In this document: one piece after another, positions 49,408 through 62,000 of the stretch
Layout: every line of letters starts with the position of its first letter
Numbering within the stretch: the first letter of the stretch is position 1
Assembly: GCA_013397795.1 (NCBI GenBank)
Contig: VZTJ01004170.1
Span: 1-64,000 of the forward strand
From: Orthonyx spaldingii
Lineage: Eukaryota > Chordata > Aves > Passeriformes > Orthonychidae
Direction of reading: 5' to 3'
DNA length: 64,000 bases
Position numbers and translations under genes: made by a program
Notes under the pieces: generated by a model
Database searches by the model: none
What the model was told of the DNA's origin: nothing
Seen by the model: only the letters and a program-made list of their open reading frames with translations

Positions 49408-49740
49408 TAAAAACCTAAAATACTTGGCCACCATCAGTAAGATCCAGTCTGAACCAAATGCACAGTTAACATAAATCAGTCTGATCATAACGGTTTTTAC
49501 ATAGAAATCAAGTGAAATTATACAGAACACTGTCAAATAATTATTTAAGGTAATATCTGACCTAGATAGATGGTCCATAGTGCTGACCTGCCTACAGTAA
49601 GGAGTTAGTACAGCCTAACACCTAATCCTAGTCTATGATTATGTCATTGGTATGCTGGAGAGTGAGGCAGCCTGCAGAGGATCGGGAGGAAGGGACTCAG
49701 TGGCTGCCATGCCCCTTCCCAAGCCCGTGGAGGTGGGTGG

Positions 49741-50063
49741 TTATCTATCCTTGTGTCCCACAGTTCCAGAGTTCCCAGTGGGATGCTGTGTCCCTCTCTT
49801 GGCTCTTCGGAACCCGCTGCGCAGGCCCCCTTCCTCCTCACTGCTCTCCTCAGAGCTGGAACCCCCTGTGCCTATTTCTGTGCCTATTTCTGTGCCTGTT
49901 GGAGGCCTTTCAGAAGGGTCACCTTGGCAGGAGACCTTCTCCTCCCTGCACTCCTGCCCGTGGGGGAGTTTCAGGCTGTCGTTGAAGAAGGCAGAAGCCA
50001 TGCACTCAGCTGCAGCCTTGTCACAGGCACAGAGGAGCTTCTCACATGTGCTCCAGCCAATGC
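49741..50063 (-). CDS. OC90: OC90 terminal exon: end of domain 2, acidic tail and stop
   Basis: The acceptor is acttctttttcag. T plus GC restores the Cys after TPK. It encodes STCEKLLCACDKAAAECMAS, an NDS sequon, GTEIGTEIGTG (a duplicated 12-base unit), SSSEESSEEEGG and RRAKRG, then stops at TAA. The acidic Ser/Glu run and the RAKR site match the human C-terminal tail. Confidence 0.95.
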
Positions 50064-53000
50064 CTGAAAAAGAAGTTTCACAATTCATATTTGAAAGATG
50101 TTAAACTTAACTAATGTGTAATTTGCCATGGGTAGATAAGCTTTTGAAAATAAAATTTTCAAATCTACCATGAATTTTAGTCTCCAAAGTCACCATTAAT
50201 TACCTAAACAAAAGCCTGACACCAGGGGACTGGGCAGTGGAAGGTTCTACTGGCTTCAGTTGAATTTGTGAATGTAAAGACGCAAATAGCTGACTTCTGT
50301 CCACAATTATGAAATGTCTGAGTGTAATGTCTCAGCCTGACCTGGTCACATCATACACAGTGGTGTAATAACCTTTGTCTCAACTAGGAAAAAAGCTCAG
50401 GTTTATAGTAAACATTGCTAACTTTTTGTAAGCTAAATTTTTCTGTGTCCGTACTCAGCTCTAGCTGCTCTGTCGTAGTGTCGTGCTGGTACACTGGCAT
50501 CAGGACATGAGAATTTCCTCTACCACAAACTTACATTTTGGTGTGTGATCAAAACATACAACTTCAGATCTCAAATTTCTTTCTGCATGACATCCAAGTT
50601 TCTTAACTTGCTCCATACAGCAGTGATGAGAGAAGCAGCATCTAAAATAAACAGTACAAGTAAATGGAAAATACGTACTCTTCCTGAATCCCAGAGTGCT
50701 CCCAGTTATTTATCGGTCTCTACTTTCAATGCCAATTAAAACTGATAAATTTTTGTTTTCATACCCTGGAATTTTTTTTTCTATGAAGAACAAAAAACCA
50801 ACACAAACTGTTCCTACTTTCCCCCTATACTTGTTCCTACTTTCACTTCCTAATTCCTTTGGTGTCATGTGTTTAACAGGGGTTTGTTTTAATTTTAAGG
50901 CACATAATTACAATTGTAACCATGTCCTAACCTGCCATGAGAAGTGTCTTCAAGTGTTCAAATCTTGGCTGGAAATCTGCAAACTGCATCATGATACCCA
51001 GATCATGCCATCATCTAATCCAATTTTTCATTCTTGGGCAGTCCTGTTTGTGTGTGAGTGCAGAACAAAGATGTGTGCTACACTTGGACCTGATGTGCCC
51101 CAACTGTTATGACCTTCCACAGAGGAAGAGATTTTTTGCTGTAAATACAATGCTCTCAGAGCTTTTATTTTGTGGAATTCTTTGCATTGCCCCTCACTGT
51201 CAGCTGTGCTGGCTCTTGGCTGCACCTCTGACAGGACTTTGCTCCAGCTCTGCTCCCTTCTGAAGGACAGTGTGCCCTGGGTGGATGTCAGTTCTTCTCT
51301 TCATAAATCACTTTCCAAGCCACCTCTTAGCCAAGTTTCACAGTGACCCTTATCCTCATCTATTTGATGTACTCTTTCTGCTCTGCTTACCTCCCATCAT
51401 TTTCCTTTCTTATTTTAATTTAGTCAGTCCTCTCCAAAACATTGATGCAACAATAGAATGTGGTTTAGTCACATTAGAGTATTTCATGTTTTATTTATTT
51501 AAGTGGATTTTTTTCCCCAAAATGTGACCTGACTACTGATACACAGCTATACAATGCCCAGACAATGATGTACTGATCCTTCTTGGTCCATGGGCACCCC
51601 AAAAACACCCACAGTCACTGGCACATACAGAGGAGCCCACACCTGTCCAGTGCATCGGTGGGATGACCTCTTCCCTCTTGGCCACAGTAGCAGCCATAAG
51701 ACTCAAATTCCTCTGGGCATCGCTCAGTTAAACAGAAAAGCATTTCTCCAAGCTGGGGCAGCTCCCTCTTCACTCTTCCACGTCCTCTCTCTTGCAGAAA
51801 GGTCAATCGCTCGCACACTGCAAAGCAAAGTTGTTATTTGACACAGTGTTTTCACTGGTTGAGGGCTCTCTCATGAAGATAGAAGTGTTTCCAGAGCTAT
51901 CAGAAACTTTGAAAGACAACATTTTACCCTCTCTAAATTATTGCAGCATTCCATGAATTATGGCTCTTAGAATACTGCTGACTGAGCAAGACAGCAGAAG
52001 GGCAAGGCAGTATTTGAAAGGGAAAGAAATCCCTATGAAGATACAACATACAAGTCAAATTGGATTGCAATGAGAGTACTTTGCAGTCCTTTGCAATCTT
52101 TCGTAGCTAAATTTTTCTTTTGGAATATTCAAACCTAGCTGAGTATTCAGTGGTTTCTGTCTTGGTGATTCAGAAACTACAGTCCCAACCTCTTGTGCTT
52201 CCACAGGGATTGCTGCGCAATGAACGTGTTTGGTGAAGGACACAATATTTTTTTTTTTTTGTTTTCATTTGAAATATAGTCCAGTTTGAGCTGTGGTGCC
52301 CCTAGACCAAATGCAGGAGTGATCTGTTGTAATGGCTACTGTCCTGCTTAGGTTTTGGCATCACCAAATTCCAATCCTAATGTCTCTGTGGCTCCCCCCA
52401 CTCAGGAAGAACTGATATTGTGGGAATTATTCATAAGATTTGAAAGAACACATTGTTCCATATCAGGAAAAAGACATCAAGGGGGCCTCTTCTGAGACTT
52501 TGCCAGGGAAAGGATGGAAGGGGCTGATGGCTGGATTGCAGGGGATGGAGGGAGGGCTTGTGTTCCATCTGCATCCTCCTTTCTCCCACGAGTAATCCCA
52601 TTTTCCCCTCTGCAGCACTAGACTGATTCCCTGCTCCTGTCAGGGTCAATCCTGGATTACTGTCTTCAACAGGAAATTCTGCCCATGTACCTGCTTGGGT
52701 CTTGATTCATTCATGTTAATTCACAGAAGGAACCACAGGTCCATTTTAGAGATCTGTGCTCTCTAAAACTCAATATTTTAAAATCAAATTTTCCAGTTTG
52801 GTGAAAAGGTGAGGTTGATTCTTCATATCTGCTCTTTTCCAGTTCCAGGGCTGCTTCTCTCCATTGGGAAGCCTAACGAGATGGATGGGGCAGTCCGTGA
52901 GTGTGGATTTATAGCAGTGACAGTTTTGAAATGTCTTAGGATCTCTGAGCAGGAATTGGAACAGAATCAGAAATGGTGAAAAAAGTCTGACTGGCAGGAC

Positions 53001-56000
53001 TCTTGCAAAAGGACAGAATGAAGAGCAGGGAAGTTCCTATTATTGCTGCTGCTGCTGCTTGTAAAACAAAGTAACTTAAAGATGACATTCAATTACTTTC
53101 TGCAAGCAAAAGCAGGGAGAAAGATTCCCTGAGCTCATTTTAGATACTGCACTATATGAAAAATGTACTTATAAGCTAATAACAAGTAGTTTTTGTAAGT
53201 GTTATTGATAGCATGTTGCAGAAGAGGTTAAAGTGATGGAACCTTCTGCAGATGTCTGCACCTCCTGTTCCTCTAAATACCTATACATGTGTGCTATCTA
53301 ACTGGTTTAATATAACTTCTATATGTAATACATACCTGCTTTTAATATAGAGGTAGCTGAATATTTCATCAGATATAATGGGGAAAGACCCCTTTATTTA
53401 CCTTTTCCTGCAGGTCCTCTGTCAGACAGTCCCAGGTCCAGAGCTATTCCAGAGAAAGCTGTGCTCAGGCCACCCTTTGCAGGGCTTGTCTCTGGAGAAG
53501 ACAAATGCATAGATGAGACTTGTGAAGGTAGAATAAACTCTTCTTTCAGCAGTCTGTCCAGAAGTGCATATTCTGAACTATTACCAACTGGCAGTCTTCT
53601 AAAATTTGTTAATTCTTAGTGGGAGGCTGTTTATTAAAGGTTAGTTAAGTTTTCCTGGTCAGCTGGCAGTGAGCCTCCCTTTCCCGGGCAGTCAGCCTTG
53701 TGCATCCTGCATTGTGTGTAACCTCCAGATTTAGGGACAAAATGGTGTCATTCTACATATCCATGAAAAACACAGACTCCTCAGCTGTGAACAGGAATAG
53801 AGGAGTGCTGTAAATTAGAAAATTCGTTTTTCCCTTGCCTTTTCCTTTTGTCTTTGCAGGTGTTCCTGTGGGAATCTTGTCGGTGGGGATAATTTTGGCT
53901 TTCATTGAGTTACTGTCTCCTGGGAATGAGGCTGGGGAGGTGGTTATCTCTTCCACTGGGACCACAGCTTCCACAAATCCATCTTCTTCTGAATAAGCAG
54001 AAAAAGGAAAGCAGAAGAAGACCCAGAAAATAAACAGTAAGATTTTAATTTTAGATAGCTGGTGAGAGTAATATCCTCAAGCAGAATGAGTGTGAATTGA
54101 TGGTCATAGGGAAAGAATATCCAAGAGGAAAATTGGAAAAGCAGAGTATCCACACTGGTCATTTATTCACATCTCTTGCCTTTCAGAAGAAAGGACTGTG
54201 GTTTACTGTGACCTGTGGTTTACTATGACTGAGGCAAAGAGCTGTGCCAGATGCTGAAAATCGTGTTGGTTGCTGCTTAGTCAGCTGTACTGAGAGAGAA
54301 AGTGTGAGTGAGATGTCATGAGACGTCATTTTCTGAGTAAATTGCTTTAAAAAGTGTGTGATCACCTGAAGTTTCTAAAACTGAGAGTACCATCAGTGAA
54401 AGGAGGAAATTATTTAACTGCTGCAGAACTGGGTGACTGAAGGGTTTTTACTGGGTTGTAACCACAAAGAAATATTGAGGTGAAAATAAGTTGACAAATA
54501 ATTGTTTTCAGGAGATTCTTTATCCTAAAAATTAAATTGGTATTTGTTTTTTGATTATCTGACACTTTATTGTTGGTCAGGAATGTTTTGTTGAATTTGG
54601 AGGTACTTAATTTTTTTTTTTCTTTCTTCTAAAACCTTTTTTCATATAAACTGATTTGTAAATGGAAACACTGTTATCAAATGGTTTCATTTTTTCTAAA
54701 TGTCATTGTGAACAGTGTGGCATTTCACAAAATAAATACTTTGAAAATATTAATGGGCATGTATTTTCATACTTTTAAAGCTTTCCTTTTGAATTCTTTG
54801 GCTGAATTTATTAATTAGACCAAACTCAAATTCATTAAACTTGTCCCTCTGATGTTCTGGTTTTACTATGTGTTGAAAACAACCTGTCATAGGATAAGAG
54901 AATAGATGAACAGAAATTAAAGTACTGCTAAGAACACAACAAAGCCCATGAAAGGTGGCAGAAAGGTATCAATAGTCAACCCAAATAAGTTTTCATAGCT
55001 CAGCAAGGTGCACATTTTGTGCCACTTTGTTTGGCAGTGGAATGTTGAAATGAAAGCGATTCCTGCTGGATGTAAAAAATGAAACTGGAGTTTGGGAAAT
55101 TCTGCACTTAGCTAAGAATAGATATCACAAATAATCTCCTGGGAGCTGTGCAGACCTGCAACACAATACACAGATTTTCTGATACATTCATGCTAATGTA
55201 GGCGAGCATTTAGTGATTTTGACCAGTGCTTAGTCATGCAGTGCCAAATTCATTTGGCATTTGGGGTTCATACATTGTAATCAGACTCAAAAATGACTGC
55301 TTTCTACTCTCCATATGCATTTTTCCCTGACATCTTTCTGGTGGATTTCAGTCTGCCTGGATAATCCTTTCCACACAAAAGAAAACTTTCAGATCTACCA
55401 AGGCTCCATTTTCAGCTGTACCTACTGGTGAGGCTGTGCTCGAAGCACAGGCACCTGCAAAAGCTGGAACAGGTTTTAGGCTGGGAAAAAGTTCCATGAA
55501 ATTATCTATAATAAGGAGGAGGCAAAATCAAAATGAACCCTTCTGGCAGCAGATGCTGTGAATGCAATTTACAGAAACAACCATTGTATCATAAAACCTT
55601 ATGTGAAGAGGCTTTCAGAAATACTTGGATGAGGAGTGCAAATGAGTGGCTGGAGGCAAGGAACAGCTAATGCTTCTCAGCCAGGTTTTATTGTTTGTGT
55701 ATCTGCTATCTGACCCTGATCTAAATTTGATTCTCCAGCAGCCCTGTGGTTACCATGCAGAGGGTTTTAACTGTGATGCTTCTAGATGAAGAATTGCTGT
55801 GTCAGTCGAACAAAGAGGAAAACTGAGGGTCACTGACCTTTTATGGAGAGGATGGAGGGAGCAGGAGCTGTGCCTCTGTGGTCCCTTGAGGTAACTACAA
55901 AAAAGAGAGGCATTGTGGTAGTGACCTACCTGCTGAATTTCTGCCATGCATTTCTGCAGTGACTGTTGTTGAAAGCATCATAAAGCTTAACCAAACATCA

Positions 56001-59000
56001 CTATTAGCCTGGATTTATAAAGATGGTAATTAGGAGAAGCAAAGTGTTTTGCTGAAAGGATATGCAAGTCAGCAGAAGAAGTACAGATATCATCCAGAAA
56101 TCCTGTGCTGCATAATTTTGACTGTGACACCACAGAGCTTCATAAACGAAAATCCATCTTCACCTGGAGTCAAGAGTGCCAAATTTGTCAACAAAAGTTT
56201 AATCAGACTCTTACCTCTGGCTTTGGAAGTTGCCAAGACTATATCACGGGGCTCAAAAGAAAGCACTGCTGAAAATAGAAAATGTAAACTCAGGAAACAC
56301 ATTTCCAGCACAGTTATGAAAGTCAGGTTGCTGAGAAGAGCTTTTCTGAAAACTGGAAGATCCAGATATATCGCGGATAGACATTTTTCTTAGTAGTGTA
56401 TTGTTATAGACAAAGTGATACTGATAAAATGATCTCATTGCGTGCAAATAATGTGCATTGCACTAACATAGGATTCTAGGATTCTATGAAAGAAGAAACA
56501 TAAATATGACTGAATTGGGAAATTCAGTATTAAGTTCATTTGACAGACAAATGGAGTAAACAGGATTAGGTCTGGAATCCCAGTGTTGTACACAGAAGAA
56601 TGCCACATTCCTTGTGAATGCCTTGGGTTTGCCTGCACTGAAAGTCAGGTATGGATGGGCAGCCATCAGTCCAAATACCTCCCTAACCTCTAATTTATTT
56701 CTTTACCTGTTAAAATGATTTTAATTTGCCAGCTGCCTTTTGATAAATTATAAACATAACTAGGAAATTATCCCAAAAAATCATTTCCATATCTTTTTCT
56801 GTGTTGTTAGGATGTTGTGATGTAAAGAAGAACTCCTTTGCCTTTGAATGAGTTTCTCAGTGATACTTTGCTTTGGTTTAATTCAGCTTCCATGGTTGTT
56901 GATGTTGAAGCTTCTTTGGGCTTAAATGGGGAGACAACTGGTTAAGTAGTAAGTGTTTCTCCAAATGTTTCCTTCAAAGACTGATTAGATATGTTATCTA
57001 TGTTGTTTTCAGCTTTCTAAAATTCCTAATACAGGTTTTTATTCCTTGGTAATGCTTGGAGCCCTATGATGGACTGTGCCTCATTAGAGAGCACAAAATA
57101 GTTGTTTTTTTCAGGAAGTAAAATATTGCTGCAGAAGTGCAAATAGAGATGCTCTCACTCCTTCAGGAGTTCTCAGTTTTCTATTACAAAGTGTCCCAGA
57201 AGCAGATACAAAAACATGAACCAACACTGGAGCTGTTGCTAGGCGAGAACAAAAAATATCTGGTAAAAAACTGCTTTGATAATACAGGAGAAACATGAAG
57301 GAACAGCCAACACATCCATTCAGCATAAAGCCTTTTCAGGTAGGTATACTTGTGCATGTGCTGCTATTTAAAAAAGTAAAAAACCCACCCACAAACCTTA
57401 AAATGTCAGAAACATTGTTTCTTAAAAAAAAAAAACCTTCCATATGGTTTTCATTAATCCAGACTCACACTTATGGCAATGGCTCACACAAGGAGCACAC
57501 TAAAGCTTGAAATTAGGTTCTTAAGGTCTCAAAAAATTCCAGCTTTCCACCTCTTCCTAGGCAACCTGGTCTAGAGGAAAGTGTCCCTGTCCATGGCAGG
57601 GGGATTGGAATGAGGTGATCTTTAAGGCCCTTCCCAACCCAACCCACTCTGTGATTTGCTGAGTTAAGCAGTGGCCTGCTTGCACATATCCAGAGCATGT
57701 GCCGTGTGTGCTTGGCATATACTGGGTCTCTGAACAGAGAATCATGGAATTGTCAAGGTTGGAAGAGACTTTCAGATCACCCAGTCCAACTGTGAGCCCA
57801 GCACTGCCCCTGTAACCCCTAAACCCCTAAACCACATCACCCAGCACCAGGTCCAGAGGCCCCTTAGCCACCTCCAGGGATGGTGACTCCACCACTTCCA
57901 TGGGCAGCCTATTCCAATGTCTGAGCACCCAAACAGTGAAAAAATTCTTCCTGATGTCTAATCTGAACCTCCCCTGTCTCACCTGAAGGCAATTTCCTCT
58001 GATTGTTTCACTGCAGGCACAGTAGAAGAGACAGACCCCACCTCACTCCACCCTCTAGTCAGGTGGTTGTAGAGAGCAATGAGGTTTCCCCTGAGCCTGC
58101 TCTTCTTGAGACTAAAAAAACCCATCTGCCTCAGCCACTCCTCAGAAGACATTCTCTCGTCCTCTCATGAGCCTTGTTGCCCTTCTCTGGACACACTCCA
58201 GCACCTCAGTGCCCTTTCTGTGGTGAGGGGCCCAGAACTGAGCACGGCACTCGCGCTGCAGCCTCGCGATGCCGAGGGCTGGTCACTGCCCTGGTCCTGC
58301 TGCTCACACTGCTGCTGCCACAGGCCAAGCTGCCATTGGCCTTCTGGGCCACCTGGGCACTGCTGGTTCCTATTGAGCCAACTCCAGTCCATTTTGCCAA
58401 ACAGCTCTGAATCCACTCCTTCCTTAACAACAGTGTGGCTTTGTTTGTGATGGAGCCACAAAACAAGAGTGCAGCAGCTAAACTGGGTGATGGTCCAAGG
58501 CTGGTCTCCCTCTCTGCTTCATGTCTTGGCCCTCTCTTACAAGGTGTCCCCTCCCAGAGCTACCAAGGCCTTTGGGTGCCTGCTGTCTCTGGCCTCTTGT
58601 GTTGCAGTGCTCACCATGCAGGCAAGAAAACTTGCCTGTTTCAACCACTGATTATAGCAAAAAAAAAAAAATATAAATATAAAAAAATTAAGACTATCAC
58701 AAGAACCACTAGGTCTCATGGTTTAGAGACTCACCCAGAAGGCACCAGATTGAGGAGGTTTCAGCCTGGATCTCTGCATTACAAGTGGGTAAACCACCAA
58801 AACTGGTGGCTCATTGCCACAAACTATGCTCAGTATTTCCTCATGCTACTGCTTGATCTTAATTAATTCAACATCTTTTGAAGACAAGAAATGTGCAATT
58901 GGCTGTGGGTCCAGTGGTTGGCACCCACACAGGGCATCTCTGCCAAAGACATCACTTGCTCCAACCTGTGTTCCCAGGAAAAAAGGGCTGTTTTGGTGAA

Positions 59001-62000
59001 AACAGGTTTTGTTGCAGAGCGTTCATTCTCAGCCCTTGGGAAACTCACTGTAAACACTGGTTAAACACATTACATGCACAAATTGAAAAATTGCACCTTC
59101 CCATTCAGTCTTGAATTCCATCACCAAAACATTGCATCTACTTTTACATCAGTCCTTTTAGAAGGGCAGAAAGAAAGCAAACATCTTGTATTCTTTTAGC
59201 TTTTGGGAGCTGAAAACAGGGCTTTTTGCTAACCTTCTTCCACAGATGCAGTCACAGCCTGTGTTTCATCAGTCCCATGATGAATGAAGTCTGCATAAAA
59301 AAAAAAGCATCTTTATTCCAGAAACTTGTGGCTTAGGGTGATGCTTAGACTGTATCACATCATAACATGATCAGAAGGGAACTTATTTCTAAATATTTAT
59401 AAATATTATTATAATTACAGTAGCAGTATTAAAATATTGCCTTAGTATTTATAGCCTGCTGATACTAAATTCTACTGAGCAACATACAGTATAATAATAA
59501 AAAGTAATCCCTAAGAGTTTCAACCTACACAAGAGGAATTGGCTGGCAATCAGCATTCTTTAAATTCCCACTTCTGCAGCTTATTTTTCTGAGTATAAAC
59601 TGGTCTCAATTTAATACATTTCAGACAAAGAATTACAGAGGTGACCTACCTTCCATGTGACGTGTCGTCAGCTCTCTCTTGCTGGTTGTTTCTGAAAGAG
59701 AAAAGTCTCTCATAAAGTGTGAGAAGGGGATTTGTCACTTTGATCTGAATAGTACAAATCAGGACTTCATTGAATGTATTTCTATTAAAGCAAAGATTTA
59801 GTCAAATACATGCCCATTTCACTCATATTTTTTCTCTGTAATAAAGAACCTACCAAAATCCTTTTCCTATGGATTCATCAGATAGGGATTGGTTTTTTTT
59901 TTTCTTTCCCCAAAGTCAGAACTGGCCAGAACAGCTACACAGAAGGATCATAACATGAGTGAACATTAAATGAAAATGTTTCATTCAAAGGTATGCTTTT
60001 TTTTTTCCATCATGAAATATACTCAGGCACCTAAACTTAGAAGAGGCATCCATTGAGCTCAAATTGAATCTATCTTTATCAGCAGTGGTAAAATCAGCAC
60101 AATTTTCCTGTTAGCACCAAACAATTCCCCCTTTATTTTTAGTGTGTTGCATCTACCCTACTGTATATTAGGGCCATCAGATCCCAGTGCAAGATTACTG
60201 TCTTAAAAAAAGACAACAAACTGGCTTTGATGCAAACATTCCTGGGCAATTTTCTCCTCCCTTGACCCATTCAGGAGGGTATGCACACACCCAGGGCATG
60301 GTACAGGTGTGTGTGTCTGTCTTTAGCACTGGGGGCTGGGACTGTGAGCCTAAGGATTAGAAAAGCTGACGCTGCTTTTTCACCTCTCCCTCAGCTTGGG
60401 AGCCCAGAGGTCCTGCCCCTGCCATGCTCTGATTGCAATCCATATGAATGGAGTTTTTAATCCAGGCCTGCTCCCACAGGACAGGCATTTGGTCTTGCAA
60501 GGCTGTAATTTCAGCTGCAGGGCACGGATCCGTGTGTGACAATGGAGGGAAACACCCTCTTCATCCTCAGCGGGGATTTTTCCTTCCAAAATGGAAACCA
60601 AGTAACTGAACAGAGTAAGTCTGGTTTTGCTTTTCCAGACAGTTTTTGAATTGTTTAAGGGAATATTTGGGGTAGCAATATTTTTAGCATTCCTGCTAGT
60701 GACCTGATCACAAGTATCATTCATTCCAGTTGACAGGAACTGCTCAAAGAAAAAAATTTCTTCACATCTAGCTGGAATTTCCCTGTTGCAGTTGTGTCCC
60801 TTGCCTCTTGTCCTGTCCCTGTGCATCTCCAGGAAGAGTCTGGCTCTGTGTTTTCTACACACCCCACTAGGTACTGACAGCAAAAAGATCTCCCCCAAGT
60901 CTCCTCCTCTTTCCTCATAGGCTCCAGCCCCCTCCCCATCTCAGAAGTCCCTCCTGGCCCTGCTCCAGGACAGCAATTAGTCTGCCACCACCTTCTCTCA
61001 TGGTATTCACCCAAGTGGCAGTAAATGGACAGGACACGTGAAACAGAGACCAGATTTATAGCAGGAAACCACCCAGCTACTGCTTCATTCTTGTTGGGTC
61101 ACATTTGATGCCGGTGGAAAATCTGTCAGGAGGAGGCAGTCAATCAGATCCCGATTATTACCTGTAACTGGAGATGGGCAGGAGGAGACATCCAGCCCAT
61201 TCAAGGAGGAGTTAATCTGTGCATTCACAAAGCATTCAATGGCATCTTTGTCACAGGTGCAGAGGAACTGTTCACAGGGATCCCCAGACTCTGGAAATAA
61301 AACAAAAATCCAAACAAGGCTCTATTGAAAAATCTTTTCCACCTCCTGCTTTTTCCTCCCTGTAAGGTTTCTGTCTGTATTTTGTTAGTGCAAACCTATT
61401 CATACTGTGCTTCTCCATGCTAAACACAGTGAAGTTTCATAGTCTAACCCTGGTTTTAAACACCAGCTGGCATGACTGGCAACAGATTATTGCCTCTCTG
61501 GTTGAGTCTGCAGAGTATTGAGGACTACAGAGCAATGCTCTGGGTTTTCCATGCAAAACTTAATCCAGCTGATACTGCATTTGACATTTCACAGACTTCA
61601 TTAAAATATTCCTCTTAACTCCAAGAAGTCACAGTACACAAGCCAAAACTTCGTGATTTGGTCCTTATAAAGAATCAGAGAACCACAGAACAGCTTGGAT
61701 TTGAAGGGGTGTTAAACCTCCTGCCATTCCATCCCTGCCATGGTCAGGGACACCTTCCACTATCCCAGGTTGCTCAAAGCCCCATCCAGCCTGGCCTTGA
61801 ACACTTCCAGGGATGAGGCATTTACGAGTTCTGTGGGCAACCTGTGCCGGTGACTCACCACCCTCAAAGTAAAGAATTTCTTCCTTACATAAAAGATATG
61901 AAAGTTTCCCAGGAAATACTATTCTCCCTTTTCAAAATCTTCTACCTTTCAGAGCTTAAAAAAAAATTGACTTTTCATAGCTGTCACACTTGTGTTTCAT

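Larger units (their letters stand above)
46301..49740. other. EFR3A-OC90 intergenic interval
   Basis: The space between the two convergent genes. It contains the CR1 copies at 46463 and 48735, a G/T-rich low-complexity stretch at about 48235-48360, and a GC-richer coding-like patch at about 48470-48622. Part of the right side should be the OC90 3' UTR. Confidence 0.75.
56269..59233 (-). other. OC90 linker intron with CR1 insertions
   Basis: It contains two CR1 copies in opposite orientations (57557 and 57738) and the weak micro-exon candidate at 58735. The rest is unremarkable. Confidence 0.7.

Noticed and set aside
49652..50104. Plus-strand open frames of 104-150 residues
   Set aside because: They are antisense shadows of the OC90 terminal exon.
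53412..53620. Plus-strand open frame with an acceptor-like tttcctgcag at its start
   Set aside because: The same segment is a better exon on the minus strand, with stronger acceptor and donor and a phase that fits OC90 on both sides.
58079..58450. Plus-strand open frame of 123 residues
   Set aside because: It is read through the antisense CR1 copy at 57738-58410.
60380..60898. Minus-strand open frame of 172 residues, the longest in the window
   Set aside because: It overlaps a CR1 fragment, is not flanked by splice sites in phase with OC90 and resembles no protein I know.
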